Part shown: positions 6,606 to 15,572 of the stretch, piece by piece
How the letters are laid out: each line of letters begins with the position of its first letter
How positions within the stretch are numbered: the stretch's first letter is position 1
From: a virus
IMG/VR virus record: IMGVR_UViG_3300033151_000761
Coordinates: 1 to 41,812 of that record
Reading direction: 5' to 3' (one strand)
Length of the DNA stretch: 41,812 bases
Program-made: the position numbers and the translations under genes
The notes under the pieces: model-generated
Seen by the model: only the letters and a program-made list of their open reading frames with translations
Told to the model about the DNA's origin: nothing
The model's database searches: none

Positions 6606-7745
6606 ATGGCTACAGGTATAGTCGATATTAACAGCGACCTAGTTCGCAAGAAATGGGTCCGAGAGGGCCTGCTACAAGCATCATCAAAATCATTTTGGTC
6701 AGCTTACACGGGCAAAACAAATGATGCTATTGTCCAACAAGTCAACAATGAAAGTGCAGCTGATGGCCACACTGTCGTGTTTGATAGTGATGGTAACCTA
6801 GCTGGAAAGGCAATCAAAGGTAAGAACACTGCTTTTGGTAAAGGTGAGCAGAAGAAGAAATTCTCTAACAAGATTACTGTTGATCGTTATCGCTTAGTTG
6901 CGGATAACGGAGACAAGTTTGATGCTGTAAACATTGGCGATTTAAGTCTCTCTCAACATACAGACTCCCGTTCTAAGTTGGGCGACTTGTTCATCCGCTT
7001 TAAAGATCAGGCGTTATTTGACTCGGCACAGGGCTTTAAAGACAACATTAAGCCATCACACTCAATTCAAATTGATGTGTCAACAACTGCTTTGTCTTAC
7101 CAAGACCTAGTTGATATTGAGCTTAGTTTACGCACTGGTACTGGTTATATGACTGGTGACTTTGGGTCAACTACTGACGCACCTAGTCGTGCTCCACTAA
7201 CTCCGTATCGTATGGCTGATGGCCGTTCAATCTGGGTTATGATGATTGACCCGTTTACTGCTGCCAACATTAAGGGAAATACTGCTGCTGGCGGTATTAT
7301 GACCCTAGCTCAGCACGCAGATTTACGTGGTAACGGCAACCGTGTTTTCAAGGGCCTCCTAGGTCAGATTGGTCAGTTAGTTATCGTTGAAGCAGAAGCC
7401 TTTTTTGGTGAGACAAGTGGACGAGGCTTAGATAGCTCGGCCATTGAGATTGCTGGGCTACGTCAGTTCGATGGAACTAACTGGTCAGGTGAAGAAGGTT
7501 ATGCTTCTGTACAGTACTCACGTAACCTAATCTTAGGTGGTGGGGCTCTTCAGATGGCATTTGGTATGCAGCCGGACTACAAGTTTAAGTCCTCTCAGGA
7601 TTTCGACATCAAGTCTGAGTCAGCATTAGAAGTTTGGATGAACACTCAAAAAGTGAACCTCTTAGCTGAAAATGATGACTATGCTATGGCCAAACGTGCT
7701 AACATGGATAGCGGTGTTATTGCATTAGACTTAAAAATCGTATAA
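6606..7745 (+). CDS. Major capsid protein (N4 gp56 / DUF4043-like)
   Basis: A 379-residue protein that should form the icosahedral shell. It resembles the N4-gp56 family, with a basic extended N-arm region (KKKFSNKITVDRYRL) and the later segment RSIWVMMIDPFTAANIK. It follows the scaffold with AAGGAAC before the ATG. CTAG is noticeably rarer in this gene than in its neighbours and the codons look more selected, as expected for the most abundant protein. A strong terminator directly after the gene (7755-7786) would set a high coat-to-tail expression ratio. No protease gene was seen, so coat maturation is probably without cleavage. Confidence 0.85.
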   Translation: MATGIVDINSDLVRKKWVREGLLQASSKSFWSAYTGKTNDAIVQQVNNESAADGHTVVFDSDGNLAGKAIKGKNTAFGKGEQKKKFSNKITVDRYRLVADNGDKFDAVNIGDLSLSQHTDSRSKLGDLFIRFKDQALFDSAQGFKDNIKPSHSIQIDVSTTALSYQDLVDIELSLRTGTGYMTGDFGSTTDAPSRAPLTPYRMADGRSIWVMMIDPFTAANIKGNTAAGGIMTLAQHADLRGNGNRVFKGLLGQIGQLVIVEAEAFFGETSGRGLDSSAIEIAGLRQFDGTNWSGEEGYASVQYSRNLILGGGALQMAFGMQPDYKFKSSQDFDIKSESALEVWMNTQKVNLLAENDDYAMAKRANMDSGVIALDLKIV

Positions 7746-7754
7746 CCCTCCACG

Positions 7755-7786
7755 CCGCCAGTAGTTGTTTCGCTGGCGGTCTTTTT
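7755..7786 (+). terminator. Rho-independent terminator after the capsid gene
   Basis: Perfect 7-bp stem CCGCCAG / CTGGCGG with an 11-base loop, followed by TCTTTTT. It lies inside the virion operon, so downstream genes must depend on read-through or on internal promoters. Confidence 0.9.
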
Positions 7787-7798
7787 ATTAGGTGAATT

Positions 7799-8215
7799 AT
7801 GACTAATGTAAAACGGGCTGGCACGTTCAGCCAAAAACGAGGGGTTTGTATTGGGTCTTACTCTGTAAATGAAGAGCAAATACTAGCTGACGGCTGGGTT
7901 GCTACTCTTCCAGAGAAGTCCATCATTACTTCTGTTAATGTTAATGTTAAAACTGCATCCTCTACTTCTGGTGCTAACCTAGATATTTGGGTGGATGGCT
8001 CTGTTTATGTACCCCTAGTTCCGGTGGATGCCGTGGGGGTTATTGATATGAGCATTCCAACAGAGTACTTTGAGAACGGTGGTTACATCTCTATTGATGC
8101 AGGGTCAGGCACTGGCGGAGTTCCTCCTGCTGCTGGAGACCTGGAAGTGGATGTTATTATTGAGTATATTGAGACCGAGCTAACCACTGGGTGTCTCACA
8201 ACAATTGAAGATTAG
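7799..8215 (+). CDS. Capsid decoration-like protein 1 (tandem duplicate)
   Basis: A 138-residue beta-rich protein directly after the capsid gene. It is clearly paralogous to the next gene: both start MT-x-x-x-R-x-GTF-x-QKRGVC, share a VATLP-x-[KR]SI segment and GVIDxS, and end with an I-E-Y/Y-I-E strand followed by LTTGC. Position and fold type fit a head decoration or head-fibre protein that binds the outer capsid. AGGTGAATT precedes the ATG. A function as a minor structural protein is inferred from context only. Confidence 0.7.
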   Translation: MTNVKRAGTFSQKRGVCIGSYSVNEEQILADGWVATLPEKSIITSVNVNVKTASSTSGANLDIWVDGSVYVPLVPVDAVGVIDMSIPTEYFENGGYISIDAGSGTGGVPPAAGDLEVDVIIEYIETELTTGCLTTIED

Positions 8216-8222
8216 GTGAAAT

Positions 8223-8642
8223 ATGACTGATATACAAAGAGAAGGTACGTTCGCCCAAAAGCGCGGCGTATGTGTAGGAGCTTTCCACATTGATGAAGAG
8301 CTTCTATTAGGTGGGGACCCAACTAGTGTTGTTGCTACCTTACCTGCACGAAGCATTGTTTCAAGTGTGCGAGTTAACGTTAGCTCTCCTAGTACCACTG
8401 TTGGTGCGGCTATTGCTGTCACTATTAATGGTGTTGCGATGGGCACAGCATTAGTTGATGCAGAAGGGGTTATTGACCTCTCTGTGGCTCCAGAGTACTT
8501 TGAAACTGGTGGGGCTATCGAAATTGAAGCTACTGCACCTCCTGGTGCTGGCGACATGGTGATAGACTTAGTGATTCAATATATTGAGCTAGACCTAACT
8601 ACTGGGTGCTATACCGAAATCGCGGATTGGGTAGCCCCTTAG
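8223..8642 (+). CDS. Capsid decoration-like protein 2 (tandem duplicate)
   Basis: A 139-residue paralogue of the preceding product, with the same QKRGVC start block and the LTTGC end block. It lies 7 bases downstream with the same ribosome site (TTAGGTGAAAT). Substitutions are spread along the protein, so the duplication is old and both copies are likely used, perhaps at different lattice positions. Function by context: head decoration or head surface protein. Confidence 0.7.
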   Translation: MTDIQREGTFAQKRGVCVGAFHIDEELLLGGDPTSVVATLPARSIVSSVRVNVSSPSTTVGAAIAVTINGVAMGTALVDAEGVIDLSVAPEYFETGGAIEIEATAPPGAGDMVIDLVIQYIELDLTTGCYTEIADWVAP

Positions 8643-8671
8643 TCCCTAGTTCACTTTACATAGGAGGCATT

Positions 8672-10171
8672 ATGCCTGATCAAAGAGTTATAGCGAAAGT
8701 CCTAGCTGGGGCAGAAGACCTCCTATTAGGTGAAGGAGTAGTAACGCAGAGCAGAAACGGTCTACCCGTCAATGTGACAAAAGTAGGTGCAACGTCTCTG
8801 CCTTACGCTACTGACCCTAGCTCTGGGGAGCACACGTCCATAAAGACTAAAATAGAGTCAATGGACAAAGCAAGTGCGGAAAAACCTCACAATGAAGCTT
8901 ACGGGCTTCAGGGTGGGGTTGGTCCTAACCAGTACTACCACATTAGCACGAACCAGGCTCAGGCCTTTGCTGCAGCTAACGCTCCGTCTAGTAGCAACCC
9001 GGTTGCCACTATATTGGACCTACCAGTAGGCACTGATACCAACCATAATAATTTAACAAATCTGCAGGGGGGCGCTGTTGATGAGTACTTTCATCTAACG
9101 GACACCCAAAACGACGCTCTCCTTGCTGCGAGTGCGCCGTCGGGTACCAACCCTCTTGCTACCGTAGCTGACCTACCTGAAGCAGCTATCACCCAGCATA
9201 ACCTAATGGGTGGGTTGCAAGGTGGTACAGCTAATGAGTACTTTCATCTTAACCTAGCTCAGCACGCAGCAGTTGCGGGGAACACCTCCTTAGCTGACAG
9301 TAACCCTGTAGCCTCCCGAGAGGAGCTAGGTGCGCAGACTAATCTACTAGCTAATGGCTGGCTACTTAGTTGGCTTAGAGGAGACGACGTAATTGACTCC
9401 AGAGCTGGTCCAGATGCCTGGTATGCTACAGCTGCTACGAGGTTCCAGAAGCTACTAAACCCTATAGGGGATGTAGCGATGGCCATAACTGTTAGAGCAA
9501 CAGCTGCTAACATAGCTTCTAATGTTTTCATTTACCAGTATCTCCCTTGGAACCAAACTAGGGAAGCTTATAAAGGTACTTTTGCATTCAACTGGAACGC
9601 CACTGCCATACCTGTTGGGTGGGCACCTGAAGTAGTAGTGCTGGACGGCACGGTTGTACTATTTTCTATCCCTATCCCTAGTCCTGAGGTTGGTGGGGTT
9701 AGAAAGGTAGTCACTGTTGACATTCCACAGACTGTAGTAGGCACTCACTTAAGTATAGGCATCGCATGGCTATCTGGAGTTACCACTGAAGAGTTTGATG
9801 TAATAGCAGAATTAAGTGGTCTTATGTTCTCTGCTGGAGAGCACTATACTGGAGCGCTTCCACCACTGTCAACAATTTCTATCTTATCTGAGACAGAGTT
9901 TTGGGCGCAGAGCAGAGGGGCTTTTGGTGGGTATATTAAAGGTGATGGAGGCACTTCCTACAGAGTTAGTAATACTTTTACTACTAGCATGCCAGAAGGA
10001 GAGATTTTTGCGGCTGTTTTAACTGCAGAAATTGAAGGTGGTATTGCTAATGTTCTTGGGGCCACCCTAGATGGAGGGCAAGGTATTGCTTCTATTCAGC
10101 TAGACACTCCCATCCCCGTAGACCAGGTAGTTTGGTTTGAAATAGGCTTTCTTTTAGGAGTACCATTTTAA
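8672..10171 (+). CDS. Tail fibre protein with LQGG repeats
   Basis: A 499-residue probable receptor-binding fibre. The N-terminal 40 residues (AGAEDLLLGEG..TQSR.G..VNVT) match the N-terminus of the 24459-25628 product, which suggests a shared virion-anchor domain. Residues about 75-215 contain three repeats of the kind LQGGxxNEYFHL...Q, a motif common in phage tail fibres and typical of trimeric shafts. The C-terminal half is beta-rich and would carry the tip. The start at 8672 is chosen for TAGGAGG 5 bases upstream; the longer frame to 8606 overlaps the previous gene and lacks a site. The stop overlaps the next start (TAATG). Confidence 0.82.
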   Translation: MPDQRVIAKVLAGAEDLLLGEGVVTQSRNGLPVNVTKVGATSLPYATDPSSGEHTSIKTKIESMDKASAEKPHNEAYGLQGGVGPNQYYHISTNQAQAFAAANAPSSSNPVATILDLPVGTDTNHNNLTNLQGGAVDEYFHLTDTQNDALLAASAPSGTNPLATVADLPEAAITQHNLMGGLQGGTANEYFHLNLAQHAAVAGNTSLADSNPVASREELGAQTNLLANGWLLSWLRGDDVIDSRAGPDAWYATAATRFQKLLNPIGDVAMAITVRATAANIASNVFIYQYLPWNQTREAYKGTFAFNWNATAIPVGWAPEVVVLDGTVVLFSIPIPSPEVGGVRKVVTVDIPQTVVGTHLSIGIAWLSGVTTEEFDVIAELSGLMFSAGEHYTGALPPLSTISILSETEFWAQSRGAFGGYIKGDGGTSYRVSNTFTTSMPEGEIFAAVLTAEIEGGIANVLGATLDGGQGIASIQLDTPIPVDQVVWFEIGFLLGVPF

Positions 10172-10758
10172 TGGTTATTGTAACAGTACGAAAATTTAAC
10201 AACGGGGACTTCTTTGTTAACGAAGTGGTCAACTACGGGCAAGGTCCTAAGACAACAGCTATGATAGATAAGTGGCTGGCAACACCTCCCCCCCTAGTTG
10301 ACCCAAGTCTTCCAGAGAGCCCTGAAAACCCAAGGCTTCCTCCTAACGAAGTTGAAGAGTACTCACCTAGTTATGGGTATACTATTCAACTAGCTAAGGA
10401 TGCTAAACAAGCAGAGACTGACAAGTATGAACAGAGCCTCACTGATGAAGCGAATAAGAACCCTTATGTAGGTAAGCACACTACAGCTAGAAAGAATAGA
10501 CAGTATGTTGCGATGTGTTCAAAACGCACTACAAATAATGGTAATGGCAATGGGGCGTCCTCCAACAACTCAGGTAACACTCCCCCTAGTCAGGAGGAGA
10601 ACGCCAGGAACACGGTGTTAGCAGACTATGAGGGCTCTGTCTACTCAGCTAGTGACCTAGTGTATGGCATTTTAGAGGACTTAACAGACATTGATGCTAT
10701 TCTGTCACTAGATGTGTCTACAGCGGTGAACTGGCCAGAGTGGACTCCCCCCGGATGA
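10171..10758 (+). CDS. Hypothetical protein, virion operon
   Basis: A 195-residue protein of unknown function between the tail fibre and tail adaptor genes. It has a folded-looking N-terminus (MVIVTVRKFNNGDFFVNEVV), a proline-rich section (PPPLVDPSLPESPENPRLPP), a low-complexity Asn/Gly/Ser linker near residues 121-135 and an acidic C-terminus. The start overlaps the fibre stop and AGGAG lies upstream, so it is translated with the fibre. A fibre assembly factor (chaperone) or minor tail part would fit the position, but no motif supports either. Confidence 0.7.
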   Translation: MVIVTVRKFNNGDFFVNEVVNYGQGPKTTAMIDKWLATPPPLVDPSLPESPENPRLPPNEVEEYSPSYGYTIQLAKDAKQAETDKYEQSLTDEANKNPYVGKHTTARKNRQYVAMCSKRTTNNGNGNGASSNNSGNTPPSQEENARNTVLADYEGSVYSASDLVYGILEDLTDIDAILSLDVSTAVNWPEWTPPG

Positions 10759-10997
10759 TAAAAGCACTTCTTCCTATTTTACTGACCCTTAGCTCGTGTA
10801 CTTCTGTAATTATCTACACTGCTGAAACTGGGGTGACTCAGGCAAAAATAAAGCCCGGTGACATTACTATACGGGCTATAGCAGTAATAACTAAACAAGG
10901 ACTCGATGATGACAAGGCTACAAAGCATCTTAGAAAGGGCAAGAGACACCTTAGCGGACCCAAACAAAGAAAGGTGGTCAGACCCAAGACTCCTTAG
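10755..10997 (+). CDS. Small putative lipoprotein
   Basis: An 80-residue protein starting at ATG 10755, which overlaps the previous stop (ATGA). It begins MIKALLPILLTLSSCTS: one Lys, a hydrophobic core and a lipobox LSSC, as expected for a signal peptidase II substrate in a Gram-negative cell. The C-terminal part is basic and lies over the start of the next gene in another frame (10906-10997). Phage lipoproteins of this size are usually outer spanins for lysis or superinfection-exclusion proteins that block the receptor; next to fibre genes, exclusion is at least as likely. A basic, Pro-containing tail without a clear spanin motif leaves this open. Confidence 0.6.
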   Translation: MIKALLPILLTLSSCTSVIIYTAETGVTQAKIKPGDITIRAIAVITKQGLDDDKATKHLRKGKRHLSGPKQRKVVRPKTP

Positions 10998-12138
10998 GTT
11001 AGCAGACGAAGCCCAGAAGACAATTGCGCTACATGCAAGGGTCTTGAGGGACACCATAGTTGTCGACCCAGTCTATGGGAAGGAGATTTATGACCTTCCT
11101 ACTGATACTCAGCGGTTCACTCGAGTAGTTAAATGTAACCTAGATGACGATGAGAGTAGGCCAGACCTACCTTTAATTAGCCATGAGTATGCAGATAAGC
11201 ACTTAGGGCTGGGATGGGAAGGCCACCTAGGTGACAACGTAACTGCTATAGTGTTCGATAAGAACAATACTCAGCAGTTCAAAGTCTATCCTCGCCTGAC
11301 TGTACCAGTAAGATTAGATGAGGCGACAATCCCAGCCAAGGCTATTATAGAGTGGTCGGCAGAGCTAATTCGGTTACTAAGTGAGTTACCTGTGTATGGT
11401 ACTGTGATAGCGGCACAAGGTATTGTATTTGAAGAGCTATGGGGAATTCCTGGCACGATTTACTCTACTGAACCCACTGTATTCCAACCTACGTTTGGTA
11501 TCATTAGTATAGGCTTAGACTCTCTTTCTCCAGAAGCGCTTAATACACTTCCTTACGGCGTAACCGTAGCCATTGAAGACTTAGACCTAGTGCCTACCTT
11601 TGGGGTAGTTACTGACTTCGCAGCTCCTGATATGGCGGTTAAGTTTGACCAGCTTTTTGGAGTACTCTCCTGGTGGGAAGACCTAGTTAACGACTATGGG
11701 TTGTGGGGGGTGGTCACTGGTGCTACTGATGAGGTAGACGACTTTTCTATCCTCCCCTTAGATGGTGTGTTAACTGCTATGTTTGATGGGCAGGAGGACT
11801 ATGAAGTTATACCTCTAGAAGGTGTCACAACTAACTTTAGCTGTAATCAGAACGCTCCTGAGTCTCTTATGGTGTACTATCAAAAGCAACCTGCTACTAT
11901 CGAGTCAGAAGAAGCAGAGCTAGAGGTAGACCCTGCATTTGACAAAGCAATTAAGTTCTACATTACTGGCATGGCTTTACGGGATGATAAAGACGTCCAG
12001 AATAGGTCTATTGGTAATGAGGAGCTTCAGCTCTTCCAGATAGAGCTTAAGCAAGCTATGGAGCAAGGCTTCATGGATGGTACTGCTAGTAACACTCAGT
12101 ACCGAGCGGAGTACACTACAGGATTCGACCCAATATGA
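10906..12138 (+). CDS. P22 gp4-like head-tail adaptor with inserted repeats
   Basis: A 410-residue protein. The N-terminus (RLQSILERARDTLADPNKERWSD, with LADEAQKTIALHAR) resembles P22 gp4-type adaptor proteins, which form the ring below the portal. Residues about 145-310 hold an insert of about nine short repeats of roughly 17-20 residues with core P-x-x-G-V-x-T and acidic spacers, for example LVPTFGVVTDF, ILPLDGVLTAM and VIPLEGVTTNF. After the insert the adaptor-type helical end resumes (DPAFDKAIKFYITGMALRDD). ATG at 10906 or 10909 both lie after AAGG; the gene overlaps the lipoprotein. Similar repeats occur in the next gene. Confidence 0.75.
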   Translation: MMTRLQSILERARDTLADPNKERWSDPRLLRLADEAQKTIALHARVLRDTIVVDPVYGKEIYDLPTDTQRFTRVVKCNLDDDESRPDLPLISHEYADKHLGLGWEGHLGDNVTAIVFDKNNTQQFKVYPRLTVPVRLDEATIPAKAIIEWSAELIRLLSELPVYGTVIAAQGIVFEELWGIPGTIYSTEPTVFQPTFGIISIGLDSLSPEALNTLPYGVTVAIEDLDLVPTFGVVTDFAAPDMAVKFDQLFGVLSWWEDLVNDYGLWGVVTGATDEVDDFSILPLDGVLTAMFDGQEDYEVIPLEGVTTNFSCNQNAPESLMVYYQKQPATIESEEAELEVDPAFDKAIKFYITGMALRDDKDVQNRSIGNEELQLFQIELKQAMEQGFMDGTASNTQYRAEYTTGFDPI

Positions 12139-14372
12139 AGCTACAGTTATTCCAAGGGGGCCTCAATACCAGAGTAGCCCCAGAGCTAATAAACGCTAGC
12201 CAATCAGTTGTCAACCTAAATGTAGACATGTCCACTGGCCAACTAGTTCCGGTCAACGGACTTAGTTCAGAGGTGGACTATACTGCTGATTACCCCTATT
12301 ACTGGCAAGTAGGCGGCGAGTACATGCCTAAGGCCGACACCAGAGACTACCTTCCTTATCAGGGAGACCTCTTTTGGACTGAGCTAGGTGGCGTACCCTC
12401 CAAGTATATCGATGGTGTAACTAGTCCATTAGGTCTAGAGGCCCCTGCTAACTGGCTAGAAGCAGACCTAGTTGGAGTTATAACCTCAGTTAGTGATGAA
12501 GACACTGACAACTATACTTTTGTGCCATCGGTCTACGGGGTTACATTAGGTATAGACGACGGAGTGGACCAAATAGAGTATGACACTGTTTTTGGAGTAG
12601 CTGAGAGTACACAGAGCGTTGTCTCAGTTCTCTTATCTTTGCCTCCTCCTTCAATTGAAGTGTATGAAAATACCTTTGATAGCCTCCCAGAAGTTAAGGC
12701 TATTTCAGGGGACTTTCCTGGGGGCACAGAGACATGGTATGTTTTACTACATGACGAAAATGGTCTTATCTTTTTTGACGAAGCAGAGATAGACACAACT
12801 AGTAGTTCTGGTGCGGAGCTAACTGCTTCTGGAAGGTACCCTAACTTCATGGAGGTAAAGTTTGCGCGCATCTACGAGGGGACGTTATTTGACGTTCCTT
12901 CTACTGATACGGTATACGATATTAGTGGCAACACAACTACTGACCTAACCCTTTCTCAGCAGTTGTACAGAGAGGGAACAATCCTAGCTGTCCAAGGAGC
13001 TATTACCTCTGAGGGATATACTGGGTCCTTATCTGAAACAGTTTACCATAAGATTGGTGAAGGTGAAGTATGGATGGAGGTAGTCCTTGAAGAGACTGAA
13101 GGCACTAAGGGAGCCAGCAGAGGAGAGGACACTTTCATAGGTAGGCGAAGAATTCCTACCGACGACATCACCTCCCTTTATGTTGGACCAGAGGTGTTTT
13201 GGGAAGACTCAGGCTTGACAGGCACTATTCAGTATGTGTATACTTACTACGACGTGGTTGATGGTACAGAGTCTCAACCATCCCACTTGTCAACAGAAGT
13301 AGAGGTATACCATGGGTACCTTAGCTATTCAGTAATTGCCTCAGACTCTCCTAACGTAACACATATTAAGGTGTACCGTATAGGGGGAGGGCTACTAGAC
13401 TTTACTGAGATAGCAGAGCATCCAAACCGTACAGCTGACTACTTAGATCTACAGTCTGGGCTTACTGCCACAGGGGGTACTCTAGCCACTGAGCTAAACG
13501 GGGTGCCTCCAGAAGGTCTTAGGTTCTTGAGAGAGTCTCATGGAGTCTTTTTTGGAGCACTAGGTCCGAAGCTTTACTTCACTAAAAGTGCAGGTAATCC
13601 TAACTACTGGCCAGAGCCTTATTATATAGACATCCATGAAGACATTACAGCTATCGGGGTTATAGCCGGGGGGCTAATAGTATTCACTAGGTACAGCTCT
13701 TTCTTGATAAGCGGAACTAGTTCAACTACTTTTGTTAAGTACACAATCAGTAACGACCAAGGCTGTATCGACCATAAGTCAGTAGTACTTAAGGCTGGCT
13801 CCGCTTTGTTTCTATCTACTGACGGGCTTTGTACAGTAAACACTAATGACGTTGTTGTTATCAGTAAAGTACTACTAGGTGAAGTATTGTTTGCCCCAAG
13901 GATAGCTTTACTATACAATGAGGTGTATTATTGCCAGCTAGAAGACGGGTCTATCTTTGTCTACGACATGAGATACGAGCGAGCTTTTCATTACTATGAC
14001 TTTGACACTTCGTGGCTGGTTAAGAAGGATGATTGTCTACTAGCTGTGAAAGACGGAGAGGTTAGAGAGTGCTTTGAAGGGGAGCCTTCCAGCTACGCTT
14101 TCCTAACTGGTAACTTAACCGAAGGCGCAAACACTCACCTAAAGCTTTACGACGAAATCTATGTCTACGTAGCTAAGGGGGAAGTTAAGCTTTCGGTTTC
14201 TATAGACTCCATCCTAGTTGGTACGTTTGAGCTGGAGGCTGCACCTAAGCCCATAAGAATAGCAGTACCTCAGGAGAACCAACGAGGCTCCTCTATTCAG
14301 TTCCTAGTTGAGGGCACTGGAGTAGTTAGAGAAATTGAGTACAAAGTAGGAGGTAGAGCTAATGGCAAATAA
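12135..14372 (+). CDS. P22 gp10-like tail stabilisation/hub protein
   Basis: A 745-residue tail protein. The opening MKLQLFQGGLNTRVAPELI and the later segments (GVPPEGLRFLRESHGVFFGAL, YFTKSAGNPNYWPEP, LSTDGLCTVNTNDVVVIS) are typical of P22 gp10-type tail hub proteins, which seal the DNA channel under the adaptor ring. Residues about 110-165 contain three of the P-x-x-G-V repeats seen in the adaptor protein. The start overlaps the adaptor stop (ATGA). The order adaptor then hub matches P22 (genes 4 and 10). Confidence 0.75.
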   Translation: MKLQLFQGGLNTRVAPELINASQSVVNLNVDMSTGQLVPVNGLSSEVDYTADYPYYWQVGGEYMPKADTRDYLPYQGDLFWTELGGVPSKYIDGVTSPLGLEAPANWLEADLVGVITSVSDEDTDNYTFVPSVYGVTLGIDDGVDQIEYDTVFGVAESTQSVVSVLLSLPPPSIEVYENTFDSLPEVKAISGDFPGGTETWYVLLHDENGLIFFDEAEIDTTSSSGAELTASGRYPNFMEVKFARIYEGTLFDVPSTDTVYDISGNTTTDLTLSQQLYREGTILAVQGAITSEGYTGSLSETVYHKIGEGEVWMEVVLEETEGTKGASRGEDTFIGRRRIPTDDITSLYVGPEVFWEDSGLTGTIQYVYTYYDVVDGTESQPSHLSTEVEVYHGYLSYSVIASDSPNVTHIKVYRIGGGLLDFTEIAEHPNRTADYLDLQSGLTATGGTLATELNGVPPEGLRFLRESHGVFFGALGPKLYFTKSAGNPNYWPEPYYIDIHEDITAIGVIAGGLIVFTRYSSFLISGTSSTTFVKYTISNDQGCIDHKSVVLKAGSALFLSTDGLCTVNTNDVVVISKVLLGEVLFAPRIALLYNEVYYCQLEDGSIFVYDMRYERAFHYYDFDTSWLVKKDDCLLAVKDGEVRECFEGEPSSYAFLTGNLTEGANTHLKLYDEIYVYVAKGEVKLSVSIDSILVGTFELEAAPKPIRIAVPQENQRGSSIQFLVEGTGVVREIEYKVGGRANGK

Positions 14373-14772
14373 CACCTTTATAGAGGTACCCCAGGACGTA
14401 ACTAATCCTACTAGTTTGTATAGGTTCCTAGCTCGCCTAGTTGAGCAGCTCGACGTTGCCTTTGGAGAGAGATCAGCTGATAAGTTTGTATCAGAGACTG
14501 AGCTGCAGGCAACTAGGGAAGAAGCAAGGGAAGACGCTAAGGAACTAGTCTCTGAGGCAACTAGTGGGTTGGCCACCACTAGGTCAGTACAGCTCTTAGA
14601 GGGGGCCCTAGGGCAACCTAACCTACCAGACCTAAACATTTTGAGTGTTGTTAGGTCAAGTACGTACGTTCAAGTAGAGGCACAGGAAGTAGCAGACCAA
14701 GTAGAGGCTATAGGTGACAAGGTAGATGATATTTTGGCCATCCTAGCTCGGTCAGGTATAATGTTAAGATGA
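14362..14772 (+). CDS. Small coiled-coil virion protein, possible tail needle
   Basis: A 136-residue protein overlapping the hub gene by 11 bases, with AGGAGG upstream of the ATG. It has a heptad-like Ala/Glu/Leu-rich centre (SETELQATREEAREDAKELV) and a second helix near the C-terminus. In P22 the gene after gp10 encodes the trimeric coiled-coil tail needle gp26; position and coiled-coil character are compatible, but the protein is shorter and I see no sequence match. It is the last gene before an internal promoter. Confidence 0.65.
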   Translation: MANNTFIEVPQDVTNPTSLYRFLARLVEQLDVAFGERSADKFVSETELQATREEAREDAKELVSEATSGLATTRSVQLLEGALGQPNLPDLNILSVVRSSTYVQVEAQEVADQVEAIGDKVDDILAILARSGIMLR

Positions 14773-14793
14773 TAACGATACCATATAGAACGT

Positions 14794-14822
14794 TGTACTT
14801 CTCCCCTTAACTATGATATAAT
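14794..14822 (+). promoter_or_regulatory. Internal promoter before the oxygenase gene
   Basis: TGTACT at 14794-14799, 17-base spacer ending ATGA, TATAAT at 14817-14822, followed 30 bases later by the ATG at 14853. It has the same layout as the virion promoter at 5760. It would boost the oxygenase, acetyltransferase, ejection and portal genes. Confidence 0.65.
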
Positions 14823-14852
14823 AATGATTAATAAATTAACTAGGAGTAGCTA

Positions 14853-15572
14853 ATGGCACAACGTAACTTAAACCTCTTATTCAGTGGAAAAGACTTTTCT
14901 AAAACCTTGGCAGAAGTATCAAGCCCCAGCTTAGCAGGGCTCTTTGATGTAGACCAGGCAAGAGAAGATATTGAAGGTCTCCCTTTTAAAGACTGTCGGT
15001 CTCTAATCTGTCGCCAAAGTGATGAGCTAGGGGTACCCTCTGGTATGACTGAAGTAGAAGTGCTTCGCCACCGAGCAAAGTATGGCATCACTAATACCGA
15101 TGCACAAGACACTGACCTCTACCGCTTTGTACCTGCAGCCTACGCTGAAGTCATGCGCCTAGCGGCAGCTATGGGAGCAGAACAGATTGGCCGTGTTGCT
15201 ATCACGCAACTAGTTCCAGGTGGCCATGTATTGCCACATCGGGACTATGGTACTTACTTTGACCACTATGACCGTCTACAGATTGCCCTAGGTGGTGAGG
15301 GCTGCCTGTTTAGATGTGGTGACGAAGTAGGCAAGATGCTTCCAGGTGAAGTCTGGTCATTTAATGCTAAAGAAGTGCATGAAGTATGGAACAAGTCAGA
15401 AGTAGTACGCTGGCATATCGTTGTCGACCTAAAGCTAAAGGGTAGCAGATCAACTCGCTGGCCTGAAGTACTAGACTATACAGACAACACAGACAACACA
15501 GAGTTTGATGTACATGATAAAAATGATAAAAATGGTAGAAGAAGGCACAGCTTATGCTTAAGTTTGGCGTAG
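14853..15572 (+). CDS. 2-oxoglutarate/Fe(II) oxygenase, Asp/Asn beta-hydroxylase-like
   Basis: A 239-residue enzyme. The double-stranded beta-helix core shows LPHRDYG (His129, Asp131), a distal His in EVHEVW (His176) and an Arg in VVRWHIVVDL (Arg186): the iron triad and 2-oxoglutarate-binding residue of the aspartyl/asparaginyl beta-hydroxylase family. It should hydroxylate a protein side chain or small molecule using 2-oxoglutarate and O2. Its place among virion genes, with its own promoter and next to an acetyltransferase, suggests modification of a virion or host protein. The C-terminal tail is low complexity, from two small tandem repeats (TDNTDNT and DKNDKN), and overlaps the next gene, so the tail may have grown by slippage. 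Confidence 0.8.
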   Translation: MAQRNLNLLFSGKDFSKTLAEVSSPSLAGLFDVDQAREDIEGLPFKDCRSLICRQSDELGVPSGMTEVEVLRHRAKYGITNTDAQDTDLYRFVPAAYAEVMRLAAAMGAEQIGRVAITQLVPGGHVLPHRDYGTYFDHYDRLQIALGGEGCLFRCGDEVGKMLPGEVWSFNAKEVHEVWNKSEVVRWHIVVDLKLKGSRSTRWPEVLDYTDNTDNTEFDVHDKNDKNGRRRHSLCLSLA

